Below are positions 1-11,590 of a DNA stretch of 64,000 bases, in pieces (position 1 is the first letter of the stretch; every line of letters starts with the position of its first letter). The DNA is taken from positions 83,693,687 through 83,757,686 of the forward strand of contig CM066732.1 of the NCBI GenBank assembly GCA_033961575.1, in the 5' to 3' direction. The notes beneath the pieces were generated by a model. It ran no database searches. It worked only from the letters and a program-made list of their open reading frames with translations, and was not told the DNA's origin. Made by a program: the position numbers and the translations under genes. This DNA comes from Aselliscus stoliczkanus (lineage: Eukaryota > Chordata > Mammalia > Chiroptera > Hipposideridae).

Positions 1-3000
1 ATGTACCATTATGGCTCTTTCTTTGACTTTCTAAGGTTTGCCTAACAAAATAACCAAAATAATTCACCCTGAGGGTCTTGGTAGAAACGAAAAGATTTCC
101 CGCCCCAAAATTGAAAACGCTTTACATCAGAGGAATGTATAATTACACCACTGTTCATTTATGTAGCTGTTATAGCTTAAAAGAGAGCTATCTGAAGGAG
201 ACCCATTCAATATAATTAAGCCTCCAATACACCTCTGTGCACTAAATATACTGGCAAATTTCCACTGATGATAAACGTACTCTTACTTTTCCAGTTTCCC
301 TGGAAATTCTGTAGAAAATTTATCAAAAGGCAACTCATCATATCAAACAATAAGAAACTGAAAATCTACACCTAAGATAAACGTTCATTCTTCCAAATAA
401 ACTCAGTATATCATTTGATAATCAGATAGCAATGGTTTGTTTGTTATGTTTCATGTTATATATGTTAAAAGTAGTGTTAAATGGAGTAATCCATCAAAAA
501 AATTTCCCCATCATCTCCTGGCAAGCGATTGCACCAGCAGCTGGAAATTTGGTAGACAGCATTCCTCCCTAATTCCTTCAGCAAGAACATTTAGAACACT
601 ATAAGGAATCTTGTGCTTATGAAAAACTAACCTGATTCTGCTTCATGCATTCAAACTTTGTCTCCTGCCAGACTGCCTGCCCTGGAAGCTCCTGGAGGCT
701 TTTGACTACTTAGTACTGCCCCCATGTGGGCCAAGAGTGTCACTGTTACAAGGAGCTAGCTACCTGCTTTCCATTTTTGACTCGAGCAGAGGGAGGTAAA
801 AGCCATGATTTTTAAGAGCATTTATCCTATACAATGATCTAAATTTTCAAGTGAAAAAGAACTGTTTTTTGGTCTCTGAGTTAAGCAGAAAAAAGCTACT
901 AGACCGGTATGCCTGGAAATAAAGAACAGACAAGAAGGGATAGGGAAATCTAGGCCACTGTTCTCTCTCACCTGGGATTCTTGTTTTTCTCTGCCCAGAA
1001 GGTCAAATCTCAGCTGAATCAGTATGCAGATCACATACACAGCAACTACAGTTCCAGACTAGGGAATGTGCTAATTGGCTCACCCTCCCAAAGAACTGGG
1101 GTACCAGGCGTCTGACACACAGCCTCTGAGGGAAACAGGGCTTAATGCAGGACAAAATGTTCTTGCCACTGCACTGTCGCCTACCCTTGCTTCTAGCAAA
1201 CAGTCTGGTCATACACAATGGTGACTGGAGCACTCCCATAATTATTTCCCTCTTTGTAAACTAATGTGTACACTGGGGATTTTAAAATGCGATCTAATTC
1301 AGGAGAAATTAAAATGAAAGCCAGTGCTCCTTCAGCTTTCTTTCCTCATATTTCTCCTGTCATGTTCCAAATAGTGCTCTAAATAGTATGATGAGTTAAA
1401 AAGGTAGGTCAGAAACGGGACATCAGTGGCATGAAAACTCTTTAAGTCTGGTCTTAACATTGTGAATATGGTTAAAGCCATAGTCCCCTAACAGATGGTA
1501 AAGTATTAATGCAAGAAACACCCCTGCTGGTGATTTGCATGTAATCCCCTCTATTATTGCCTCATGATTCTAACTCACAAACTAAATGTTTTCTGAGATT
1601 GTTTCTGGAAGAGATGGAATGCTTTAGAGGAGCATGGAATTTCATGAGAGACAGCAGCTGCCTGGTTCCAGGAAGCCATAACATCCTTAGAGCGCTCTTT
1701 GACTAGGAAGCAATCTTCCCGAATCACAGGGTCCATGGAGCCGATGCAGCAGGAAAAGGAACAAACCACAGCCATCAGTCGTTGATTAACTCTGATAACT
1801 TACCCTGGCTAATGAGGTGGAGATTTTTCATGTTTCTACTGCCTAATGTTGCTCATTAGATGTACACTTATTAAATATTCAGATAATTGTGGTAGTCATA
1901 ATAGTGGTAATGATAGTCGCATGATGACATGATGAGGAAGAAAGCATCCTTGAACTGAAAAGGTTTCCTTTTGCCGAAGCAAGTCAGAAGAACTTACAGT
2001 ACTGCTGTGAGCCATGTGCAGAATACATAAAGACTATTTAGATGTGCCTTTGCTTTATAATGTTTTTAATAAACCAAGAGTAGTTACCTAGAAGATTTCC
2101 TGGGATTACCTGGACACACAAAAGTACAACCAATTCTCAGATGACACAGATACTTCCTCCTGATTTGAGTTTGTATTTTGACCTGAAACTAGCAAAGAAA
2201 TGCTCTGTGTCAGCATTGTAATTGACGTTCTGCTTCGGTTCCTTATTTATGGTAGTTAGATTTCAGGTCAAATACCCTTGTGGAGCCAACTACCTTATAT
2301 TAAAGAAAGCCTTCAACTACTACTAAATAAGGTTTTATAAAACAAAAGAAAAAAAAGGTCTGAAGCTGAAATTTTTTCTTGCTAGTATTTTTCAACTTTC
2401 ATGTTTGTCAGGCTCTCCAAGTTTGGGGCAGGATGAGATGTGAAGATGTCATAAAATTCAAGGAAACTTCTATTTCGTAAGACTCAAAAAAATTTGATAA
2501 GAATATGAATTGTCAGTTTTGCTCATCACTCAGTTCTAAAATCTATACTCAAAACCTTTCATGTCCTTCCTATCCCTCACTAGCATCAAACATCATAAAA
2601 TCAAAATAAACTTCTGATAAACATCAAGTTTCAGAATTTTCCCATGGATTTCTTTTCTGTTTGATTCTTTTTGATCAGTACCAGATATACCAGAAACAAA
2701 CAAGTTTCTTCCAACTCCCATTTTGTCTCCCTAGGAGGGGAAAAAAAAAAAAAAAGATAACTATGGAAATGATGCAAAGCTAATTCTTGTATCATCTTTT
2801 TTTAACAAGTTCATAAAAGCAATACCCATGTTGGCCTTATGTATTTTCCAAATTGAAAATAAGATAGATAATCCAATAAGACTCAGATCTGTAAATTTGT
2901 GGTGGTCTTTCTCTTGCATTAGGAAACTTTGCATCCTTGACAGTTCAGTAGCACTATTTTCTCCTTTCTCTTAAGTCTAATGTAAGTCTAATGGGCTCAT

Positions 3001-3394
3001 TTAAGCTCTTAATGAACAATTTAGGAGTCTGTGCTCTCAGGTTCTCAGTCCTGGGTAGGTGACAATAGCTTGTTTGCATTTGCCTTACGTATTTGATGCA
3101 GCACAGTGGTGAAATGCAATTCTTTGCTGTCTATACAATTATTATGATGCTTTTGCAACATGATGTGCTCACTGACACTAGTTTACCTTTTGCAGCCCCA
3201 GGCTTGCAACCTGGTGGCATTTGAATGTACCTGCTCCAAAGAATGCATTGGTCATATGACAGCTTTGAGATGTGGAATGAGCTGAAAGCAGGCTCAACTG
3301 ACCCAATTATAGCAATGACTGTGAGTCTGGAAACTCTTCTAGCTACTGATGATTGTGTTTCTCATATTTAGGAAAGGTTATAACATGGCAGAAA
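1..3394. other. Single-copy AT-rich noncoding DNA
   Basis: No gene, SINE or LINE that I recognise. The only low-complexity element is a short A-run near 2740-2755. Open frames here are under 80 codons, lack any family signature and overlap on both strands, as expected by chance. This could be intergenic or intronic. No splice-bounded open frame stood out. Confidence 0.6.
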
Positions 3395-3395
3395 G

Positions 3396-3399
<4 letters not shown>

Positions 3400-3428
<29 letters not shown>
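3400..3428. repeat. (GA)n microsatellite
   Basis: About 14 uninterrupted GA units following an A/G-rich lead-in. It is not attached to a recognisable SINE tail. Confidence 0.9.
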
Positions 3429-3429
<1 letters not shown>

Positions 3430-3432
<3 letters not shown>

Positions 3433-5440
3433 AACATTTTGACCAAAATCTGAACTATAGGAACTTGTCAGAGATCTTTTATTTATTTTTCTTTTGTCTG
3501 GAGCAATAGAGCTAAGGATAACAGACCACCAGCAACATACTTATGATAACTGATTATCCCAGCTAAGGTTTTTGATGTAACATTAACTGGCACTTCCAGA
3601 AATTTTATTTTGGAGGGGTGGGGATTATAGGTGGCAATCTGATTAGGAGAGATAGCAAAGGAATTATAATCCTACTGTTTTTACCTAGAGTTTAAGACTA
3701 TTATGTCCATGAGAAGAAAACAGTGGATGGCCTGAAGGAAATTATGGACAATCGCAAAAGTCTCTCACTCTTACTCCTTGGAACTTCTAAAAATCCACTA
3801 CCAATGTGGTGGCCATTTTAAAAAGTCTACTGTTTAATTGCTTTTATAGTTCATGACATGTTATATAAGAGTAACATAAATGAGAGAGGTTCAAGAAGAA
3901 ATATTCATTTAAAAGAGATACATATTAAACAAATGTGGGTCAAAGTAACCTACATGATGCAAAACAAACAAACAAACAAACAAACAAACAAAACATTTGT
4001 TTTGTGCCAGTGGCTTTTGCTCCATTTCTCTATGAGCTCTAAATTAGTTCTATTGAGTCTAATTCCCAAAGAAGCTTTCATTATCTGGGTCCATCTGCCA
4101 AAATTGGACCCAGAAAGTGCTAAGCATGTTGGGAAAATTTGCTACAGATACTCCAGCTAACTGCTGATATAGGAAAAGAAATATTGCATAAGATTTCTTT
4201 GAAAGGAAGAACAAATTAAAAACTAGCTACTGAGTACACGAATTTCTCATCACTGCTGAGGTGCCATGAGGCCCCAAATTCTTACTTACAAAGCCACCCA
4301 CTAGGCAGAGGGAAAAAAAAAAAATAGAAAAACAATTGCAATGTTCAGAAAAAGAAGACAACAGCTGACTCTGGTACTTTTCTTATGTTCTCTCCAGAGC
4401 TCTATGGAGAATATTCTGTGCTGGTAGTCATTCCTAATCAACTGGATGAAAGAGAAAGTAAAAATAAAAACAGCCCGTTGCTATGTATTTAATGTATGCT
4501 CAGGTGTCCCCCAAGATAGAGGACACCTAGGAGAATCTTAGAAAAGGTCTTTCTAGACATTTCCTCCCATCTATTAACCAGTTTTCCTATTTGCACTGTT
4601 TTTTTTTTTTTAGAGTGCTTTTAATACCTTCCATGGAAATGTATGCAGCATAATAATCTGATAATAATGGTATAATCAGCATGGTAACCTTTATTATTCA
4701 CTACGGTTCAACCTTCACAAAGTTCTAGCCATGCTAGAAAATAGATTTTAAACGAGTAGAACTGCCCCGTCTAAGCCACTCCACTTAGAAATAGAAGAGT
4801 CACCACCATGCGTGTGTGATAACCCTCTGAAACCTGGTGCTTTGGGCAGGGTAAGAATTGAGCTCCATCATGCATACCAATGATCCAATAGCTCTCTAAG
4901 TTCACTGAGTTATAAGGTTGTCTTCTGACTTTATCTATCAGAATCAGATGGCCCACTATTGATTACAAATAAAACCATGCTTCAAACAGTCCTTAGAATG
5001 GGTACTTCCAGAGAGCTGACAGAACACAGTGCTCTCATTTCAAAATTTATTATGTCTCCTACTTGCCCAAGGATAAGCCAAGCCCTATACCTGGAACTTA
5101 TGACAGACCCCAATACTACCAAGGAATTGTGGTTCAGTTCTTAGTCTTTCAATATTTTCAAGTCATTCATATAGGAGCTAGGTTTAATCATTCCCGCTTC
5201 TTTCCATATTGCTTGGATAAGTGAAAACAATAATCTAGGCATGTTAATTTACCCACAAAAAAATTCTGAAAGAATTGAACAGAGAGGAGAATACACACAA
5301 AAAAATTAAAGCCACATCTTATGCCCATGGGCAATATGCACTTAGATTTTTAGCTGACATAAATTTCGGGAGTATTTCCTTACGTAGCTGTGACTACTAA
5401 ATTATGACCATCCTGAAATCATCAGCTATATTCTATTCAT
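3430..5440. other. Single-copy noncoding DNA with a CAAA array
   Basis: Mostly unique sequence. A (CAAA)n array of about eight units lies at 3962-3994, and the 100-codon open frame over it (3858-4160) is an artefact of that array, giving a run of NKQT residues. A T-run sits at about 4601-4612. No gene is supported. Confidence 0.6.
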
Positions 5441-5449
5441 TCTTGTAAT

Positions 5450-5512
5450 CTCCAGTTTACAAAATGTCTGACTAGTAGTAGGTGCCTAATAAATATCCGC
5501 TTAAAAATTAAC
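5450..5512 (+). repeat. L2 LINE 3' end fragment
   Basis: The stretch resembles the final 60 bp of L2, with a match to the conserved 'TAGTAGGTGCCTAATAAATAT' type of ending. Only the tail is present, the usual state for this ancient 5'-truncated element. Short matches of this kind are moderately reliable. Confidence 0.55.
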
Positions 5513-5920
5513 TCAATGGGATAATGGAATATGTGTTTTATATCTTACTATAATACTATGTCTTGCAGAAGAATGCATAATTTAGCAATTAGTCATATCT
5601 ACCGAGTATATAAGCTAGCTAGATGTTCAACACCAAGCTGGAAAAACTTATTTCTTTCCTTTTTGCCCCAAATCTGGTTTACAGAGCCATCCATCTATAA
5701 TGGTATTTTAAAGAAAACTGGTATTCACAAGTCTCTTTAGAAGTTCAAAGATTATTTACAAAAGAAATAATTCTATATCCCAAGTCATGGATAATGGACC
5801 TGGAGCTAGGCATTTGACCAAGGTACTTTTTCCATATACTAATATACCACCCATTAATCTGGAAACACGTGGCCCCCTTGAGTACATGAGATTGGCCAGT
5901 TATAGTGTCAGCCTTTAGAA

Positions 5921-5971
5921 CTTGAATGGGAAGAGGAAAAAAAAAATTTTTTTTTCCTCTTCCCATTCAAG
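5921..5971. repeat. Near-perfect 51-bp palindrome (hairpin)
   Basis: The 16-mer CTTGAATGGGAAGAGG followed by ten A (5921-5946) is mirrored by nine T followed by CCTCTTCCCATTCAAG (5947-5971). The two 16-base arms are exactly complementary and the A10/T9 centre pairs too, so the strand could fold into a 25-bp stem with almost no loop. The flanks (…TTTAGAA and TCAGAAG…) are not complementary, so the symmetry stops sharply at the arms. Confidence 0.97.
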
Positions 5972-6570
5972 TCAGAAGAGGAAATGGTAGAGAGAAACAG
6001 ACAATGGTGATGATGGTGGTGGGGACAACAGGATAGGGGAGCTGAACTTGATTTATGGTAGGTCACCAGGAGAAGACCCCAAAGTTCTTGCTGCTGACAT
6101 CATTAAAGGGCTGTGAGTTCAGAAGCACCTTCAGGAGGTCCTATTACCGATCATACACTTAGATATCTATGAGAACCCACCACTGAAATCACTCCATTTG
6201 TAATCTTAAACTGCCCTTCTCTCTAGCTAACTTTAGTACTTAATTCCTTACACTCAAATCATCCTAATGAGGAGCACTCAAAATATTTTAATATTTGCAA
6301 ATAAGTTCAAGATTTAACCAGTCCTCTTTCTTCAAAGAATGATTCAGGGTGAAGGAGAAACAAGAAAAAAAAAAGATGTTAGAAAGTTAGGAAAGGTTTC
6401 ACTATTCTTCTAGGATATTCCCAAACTGGTAATAACTGCAGTCTTTAATTTCCTTATTGGTTGCAAGTCATAAAGAGCATCAGTTTTCTATGTGTCTGAG
6501 ATAAAACTGTATAGACTAGGAAGTTTTGAAAAGGCTGGGAACCATTATAAATATAGGAAAAACTGTGAAG
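5972..6570. other. Single-copy noncoding DNA
   Basis: Nothing recognisable apart from a short A-run near 6365-6374. No open frame of note. Confidence 0.6.
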
Positions 6571-6574
6571 GTAA

Positions 6575-6740
6575 TCAGTGTTTCTTAATCTGTAGTGTTC
6601 ATAAAAATAATCTGGGGGTAGTATTATTAATGCAAATTCTAATTTCAGAGGTGCAAAGTGGGGCCTAAAACTCTACATTTCTTACAAGCTTCCACATGAT
6701 ACCAATGCTGCTGATCTGTCACTTACAGATCAGTTTTGAG
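6575..6740 (+). mobile_element. MER5A-like hAT-Charlie MITE remnant
   Basis: The order of motifs follows MER5A. A degraded 'agtgtttcttaa' TIR comes first, then 'aatctggggg', 'aatgcaaattct' and a 'ggggcctaaaactctacat' middle, then a 'gatgctgctgatctg'-like end. It is non-autonomous with no coding capacity, and the divergence is high, as expected for a pre-placental-radiation element. Confidence 0.65.
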
Positions 6741-6839
6741 TAGAAAGGACATAAAATGAAGAGATCCTTCATGTGCTATACAACCATTCTCATTTACTCT
6801 TTACAGGATGGTAAAATAGTAGACCATTGAAACTAGAGG

Positions 6840-7015
6840 AAAAGTTAACCATTTCCAAGCTATATGGCTTTGAGCAACTCATTTAACCCATGAAAGCTTT
6901 AGTTTCCTCATTTGTAAAATGATAATGATGATATTTACCTTGCAGGATTATTCTAAAAATTAAATGATATAATATATATAAATTTCACAATAGCTTCTAA
7001 GCAAATGACATTTGT
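6840..7015 (+). repeat. MIR SINE
   Basis: Central MIR motifs are in order: 'tatatggctttgagcaact', 'tcatttaaccca', 'tttagtttcctcatttgtaa', 'aatgataatgatgata', then a weak CORE/3' part. The 5' tRNA-like head is lost or too diverged to see. Confidence 0.75.
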
Positions 7016-7069
7016 CTTTCCATTAATTCACTTGCTAATCAGAGAGCATGTTTTATAACAGGTAACTTC

Positions 7070-7440
7070 CAATGAGTGCTAGAGAGGAAGAAATATATGA
7101 TCCCTTCCCTAAAGAGTTTACAAACCAATAAGAGTAAAAAACAAAATATCTATAACTTGCTATAATATAATATAATATAATATAATTAATATAATATAAT
7201 ATCATATAATACAATATAATATACCTATGCCATAAGAGAGTTAAAAACAAAATAGCACTTAGAGAAGGAAAGGTTGACTGAGGGATGAAGAAAGAAGAAA
7301 AAGGTGGAAATATCAGGAAAAGTTTCAAATAGGAGGTAACCTTGAACTAAAGCTTAAAGGGTGGGTATGAGTTCACCAAGAAGAGAAGATGGAGACTGTC
7401 ACTTAAAGCAGAAGAAATCACTGCAGAAATCACAGTAGTG
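7070..7440 (-). repeat. L2 LINE 3' region, reverse orientation
   Basis: Read on the plus strand it follows the reverse complement of the L2 3' region: 'atgatcccttccctaaagagtttacaa', a 'taacttgctataatata' stretch, then 'aggtaaccttgaactaaagcttaaagggtgggtatgagttcacc'-type motifs (shown here in parts under 20 bases each). The AT-rich joint has expanded into the pentamer array listed separately. The A-poor flanks show no duplication. Confidence 0.6.
7161..7223. repeat. (TATAA)n pentanucleotide array
   Basis: About 12 imperfect TATAA/ATATA pentamers inside the L2 fragment, with single-base interruptions. The array probably grew from the TATAATA-rich part of the L2 itself. The 91-codon open frame on the minus strand (7053-7328) is a Y/I-rich translation of this array. 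Confidence 0.9.
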
Positions 7441-8500
7441 TGAAAAATGATGGCCTTTTATGGCACCTCCAGAATTCCAATGTGGCTAGAACTACGTGGA
7501 ATTGAGAAAAGAGGAAGAAGATGAAGCTACCTACACCTGGAAAGTAAAAATTTTCTATGCCATGCTAAGTTCCTGCAACAGACTGCATCTTCTATTACAG
7601 CTCTCATCCCACCTTATTATGATTATGTACTAGCTCATGAACAGCTCTATATCTCTACTACCTGTGTCTAGCTCATAACAAGTACTCAAGTACTAAATAA
7701 ATTCATACTGACAGAATAAATGCATAAATGTTGCGAGGAAAGAATCACTTGCAGTAGGGGGAAAATACCTTAAATAATATTCCATAGACAGATCCCATAC
7801 ATAGCTGTCTTCTGCTTGTCCTGCAGTGAGCCCAGACCACACAGATGCTCCAACATAGATATGGTTCTTAGAGCAGTACCAAGCATTTGTTATTTGGAAT
7901 GATTGTCACATTATATAACAAAAAGAACTATCGCACTATATAATCCATTGCATGCATCCCATTTGGCCACCCTGTGCAGATTAAATCTTTTAGTGGCACT
8001 TAAGATGGTAAAGGTTGAGAGGAACTATTATACTTTAAGCAGACTGGGATCATCAAATGAAAACTATGGTGTGTCAGCATTGTATCCACCATAGCTTGTA
8101 ACACAAAGTTCAGCAATATAGCTTGAAGCTACTCGTTGATTAAAACAGCTTTCTAGGCTAGGACTTCTGAGTTCTTAAACACACAGAAGCATAGGGCTGC
8201 ATGTTTTCCCAAAGAAGAGAATGGTATAGTCTCCAGTGAATGATATGATTTCAATACAGAACGCTTGCTTACATGTCACTTCATTTTCATTTCATCTATT
8301 GATTCCTTCAGGATTGTGCGCATGTATCGGAATACCTTTATTGAATCCCCCGGGCATTTAAAGTAAATACAAGGGAATAATTAGGAACAACTGTGAAAGA
8401 TCTTGCCTTTATAGTATATTAGAAAGAGAAACCTTAAATTTATCAGATGGAATCATTTTAGGGATGGCTCTAGGCAGAAGGCTGAAGAGGGCAGAGGCTC
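7441..8500. other. Mostly single-copy DNA with an L2 tail
   Basis: A probable L2 3' end in plus orientation lies at about 7620-7735, with 'tctagctcataacaagtactcaagtactaaataaattc' as its polyadenylation-like end (quoted in sense only, not as an exact family match). The remainder is unrecognised and has no gene. Confidence 0.45.
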
Positions 8501-8509
8501 ATCTTGTAT

Positions 8510-8735
8510 AGAAGATGACTCTAGAGGTCAAGGGCGTGGACTGGAGGCAAGGTACGTGGATTTTAAATCTTACTTGAAGGCTTCCTGGTTCTGTGACTTT
8601 GCATACATTGTTCAATCTTTCATACTTCAAGCTCGTCACATATAAAGTGAGGATTATAGTATTACTTAATCCATAAAGATATGGAAAATTAACCCATGAA
8701 ATATTGCTTAGAATAATACTGACATACAGTAAGAG
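8510..8735 (+). repeat. MIR SINE, near full length
   Basis: MIR order is preserved. 'gtggactggaggcaag' corresponds to the head, 'ggttctgtgactttgcatac' to the middle, 'cttcaagctcgtcacatata' to the 'tcctcatctgtaaa' block, and 'cttagaataatactgacata' to the 3' part. It is highly diverged. Confidence 0.6.
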
Positions 8736-8865
8736 CTTCATACCTGTTAGCCAGTCTTATAATCTTCAGTGTTTCCGCCCCACTAATTTAATAAATATCC
8801 TCTACTTCTGGAGTACTCATTTCACATTTCCAGTATGCCCTGTATTCTTGGTGTGTTTTTTTCTT

Positions 8866-9075
8866 TCTTTTTTTAGTTTCAGGTACAAAACAATGTAATA
8901 GTTAGACATTAACACCCCTCACAAAGTGATAACCCCCCCTTCCCCAATCTCCTACCCCTCTGACATTGTATATAGCTGTTACAATTCCACTGACTCTATT
9001 CCTTATGCTGTACTCCACAACCTGTGGAATATATATATATATATAAAACTGCAGTGGTCAGGCACCTACTTTTGT
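8866..9075 (-). repeat. L1 3' UTR fragment, reverse orientation
   Basis: The reverse complement contains the L1 3' UTR series 'gtacagcataaggaatagag', 'attgtaacagctatata', 'gtctaactattacattg' and 'ttttgtacctgaaacta'. The 5' truncation point lies near an (AT)n run at 9027-9046. It shares the word GCAGTGGTCAGGC with the second copy at 55081-55400, so both come from related L1 subfamilies. Confidence 0.75.
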
Positions 9076-9740
9076 CTTCTTTTGTATACTCATTTCTAGC
9101 AAGAGTTTGATTTACTTACATGTTTGTGTAATTGTGTCCCCACAAATTAGTGCCCCTGACAGACACCTTTTTACTTCAACTGTCGTTTCTCACGGTAGAA
9201 AAAAAAGTGCTCTTTTATTATTAGGGGACCCACAACATTAATAATCAAATGGGAGTCCTATTATCCCAGTCCACACCCAATGCCCTTGAATTTAGAGCAA
9301 TATATAAATCATTTGAGCAACGAATGTTAATTGAAGAGTTCTGTGTGTCAGATACTCCTGGATGCAAAGATAAACAAGGTAATGTAGATACTCAGTATTT
9401 GCTGGGGAGCATGGGAGTAGCTGAAAGGGGAATTTAATCCAGCCGGCTGTAAGGGGGGCACGGTGGCAGGGAAGGCTCCTCTCCCTATATCATTGAAGGC
9501 TTTCCTGGGGTTGTTTAATGACAAGCATCAGTTTTCATCTGTTATTTGACATCTAACTGGTTAGAAGACAAAGTCTTCTTTCTCTTCCCTCTATAAATCC
9601 TGAAAACATATTCCTCCACATATTTACAATGCTCAGAGGACTGAAAAAATATGATTCTCCAACTTTGAAGTCAGAGACCTGGGTCACATACAGAAAACTT
9701 TCAGGCATTACTTATTGACACTATGAAAACAGTGTAAGTG
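9076..9740. other. Single-copy noncoding DNA
   Basis: No recognisable repeat or gene. Confidence 0.55.
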
Positions 9741-9762
9741 CATTCATTCATTCATTCATTCA
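9741..9762. repeat. (CATT)n microsatellite
   Basis: Five to six ATTC/CATT tetramers. Confidence 0.9.
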
Positions 9763-9913
9763 ATTTCCCTCTTCACTGTGCCTTCCTGCACAATGCTTAC
9801 TGAGCACTCACAGCCTGTGTCACTAATGTTTGATAAAATGGACTTTATGGAAGAAACTTTGTCCCTGTCTATGTGGAAGTTAAAGATAGTTGAAAGATAA
9901 AATGTATCTTATT

Positions 9914-10312
9914 GGGCTGGCTGAGTGGCTCAGTTGGTTAAGAGTTGGCTTGGGAGTGCCAGCTCTGAGCAGCAGGGTTGCCGGTTCGTTTCCCAAATGG
10001 CCCAGTGATACTGTGCCTCTACATCTAAGATGGTGAAAAACAGCTCGACCTGGAGCTGGGCTGCTGTGAGTGGCCAGCAATGGCATAAGCTGCAGTGGGG
10101 CTACACTGGGCTGCTGTGAGCCACCTTGTGTGGCCGGCCATTTGCCTCAGCCAGGAAGAGCTCAATGATCATAATACCAACATGGGCCAGTGAAGCAGCA
10201 TCCTCCACAACTAGACTGAAGAACAAAAGGACATCAACATGTCTGTTCCCCTTCTCTGAGTCCCCAATGCTGTTCTCCTGCCCCAATTCCCCAATAAAAA
10301 TCTTTTTTTTTT
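9914..10312 (+). mobile_element. Long bat-type tRNA-derived SINE (copy 1)
   Basis: A full-length element with an A-box-like TGGCTCAGTTGG and a B-box-like GGTTCGTTTCC in the tRNA-related head. The core is GC-rich, with repeated 'gctgtgag..ggcc' units. The 3' end runs CCCCAATTCCCCAATAAAAATC into an A/T tail. It is flanked by an exact 14-bp target-site duplication AAATGTATCTTATT (9900-9913 and 10313-10326), proving L1-style retrotransposition. Mobilisation would depend on L1 enzymes. At about 400 bp, its core is shorter than that of the copies at 23212 and 37381. Confidence 0.93.
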
Positions 10313-10546
10313 AAATGTATCTTATTAAAGAAATATTGGATTGTAAAAGTCATGGTGCATTTTTGCAACAAAAAAACAGAAACAATACGTCATGACTTTT
10401 CTGATAACCCAATAGTTAAAAAAAACAATGAAAATATAAATATATGAGTAAATCCTAATGCATTATTTAATCAATGATTCTTGATGTTCTGTAAAAGATA
10501 CTGGCTAAGATAGCAATACTGAAAGTTCCATCTCAAAAGCCACTTC

Positions 10547-10801
10547 TGGGAGGCAGGATGGCTCAGTTGGTTAAAGCAAGTGCTCTTAAAAAAGATTGCT
10601 GGTTCAACTCCCAAATGGGATGGTGGGCTGTGCCCCACCCCCATAACTAGATTGAAAACAGCAACTGGACTTGGACCTGAGCTGCACCCTCCACAGCTAA
10701 GATTGAAGGACAACAACTTGACTTGGAGCTGATGGCTCCTGGAAAAAATACATTGCTCCCCGAAAAAACACACTGTTCCTAGTAAAAATTTTTTTTTTTT
10801 T
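10547..10801 (+). mobile_element. Shorter bat-type SINE, different subfamily
   Basis: The head has ATGGCTCAGTTGGTTAAAGC and a B-box-like GGTTCAACTCCC. The body has 'agctgcaccctccacagc' and 'aaggacaacaacttgactt', and the end has 'cacactgttcctag' plus an A/T tail. It lacks the CCCCAATTCCCCAATAAA terminus of copy 1. An 11-bp target-site duplication AAAGCCACTTC flanks it (10536-10546 and 10802-10812). It lies only 235 bp downstream of copy 1 as an independent insertion. Confidence 0.9.
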
Positions 10802-10984
10802 AAAGCCACTTCCTATCAACTGGAAGTAGATGCCTACCTTACTGTGTAGCCAGTGGTTATGTGAATTTGCCAGGCTCAGAAAGAAATAATTTGGGGACTA
10901 ATGTTGGTTATGTCCAGGAATGGGAAGTGGTAGGCACTTAGCCACATCTGTGTAGCATGACAGTTAAGAAAAATGTTTGTAGTC

Positions 10985-11115
10985 TAATAGAGCTGGATTC
11001 TGCTATTGGCTAGTTATGTGGCTTTGGGCAATTTATTTAACTTCTCTGAGCCTGTTTTCTCAATGGACAAGTGAGGATACATCATCTCAAAAAATGTTAG
11101 CTATTATCATTCAAC
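10985..11115 (+). repeat. MIR SINE
   Basis: It contains 'ggattctgctattggctag', 'tatgtggctttgggcaattt', 'atttaacttctctgagcct' and 'gttttctcaatgga', in consensus order. It is followed directly by an L2-like tail (11125-11190). Confidence 0.8.
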
Positions 11116-11119
11116 TAGT

Positions 11120-11190
11120 TTTTAAATTTTATGAAGGACAGAAGAGTCTGTCTCATTCATCTTTGCATCTCTGACACATGGCCCAACAAA
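11120..11190 (+). repeat. L2 3' end fragment
   Basis: 'gtctgtctcattcatctttg' and 'catctctgacacatggccc' match the sense of the L2 'tttgtctgttttgttcatctctgtatcc' ending. It is short and diverged. Confidence 0.45.
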
Positions 11191-11239
11191 TATCCACCAT
11201 CCCCCCACCCTCCACCAACACACATACACACTGGAAAAG

Positions 11240-11590
11240 GTCATTGAAGGAATTGGGATTTGAGAAGAACTTTAAAGGATGGGTAGAATGTTAATATGTC
11301 AAGGAGCATGAGAAAAGTTACTCCCTGGACAAAAAAGATGGCAAGAGATGGAAACACAGTGAGTGTGACAGTCAGGGACTAAAGAGAAGACAGACAAGCT
11401 AGAAGGAAAAATAAATAGCATTCAAACAACTTTAATTTTGGAAGATGCTAAGATCATCTCATCTATATTTCACTTTATGAAGCAAGAAAACTGCAGCTCA
11501 GAGGACTTTAAATAACTTGTAGTGGTAGACATTGGCATTGCTGAGATTACAACCCAGATGGCCTGACACATACTTCAATGCTCACTTGGG
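11240..11590 (-). repeat. Ancient L2 piece followed by MIR, both reverse
   Basis: 11240-11420 follows the reversed L2 series (gaagaactttaaaggatggg, tagaatgttaatatgtcaag, atggaaacacag). 11430-11590 follows a reversed MIR (cactttatgaagcaagaaaa, ctgcagctcagaggacttta, aataacttgtagtggt, gagattacaacccaga). The 63-codon open frame at 11532 lies within this material and is not a gene. Confidence 0.55.

Noticed and set aside
9914..10000. tRNA gene in the A/B-box region
   Set aside because: Box-like words are present but no cloverleaf can be drawn, and the sequence is the head of a multicopy SINE with a target duplication.
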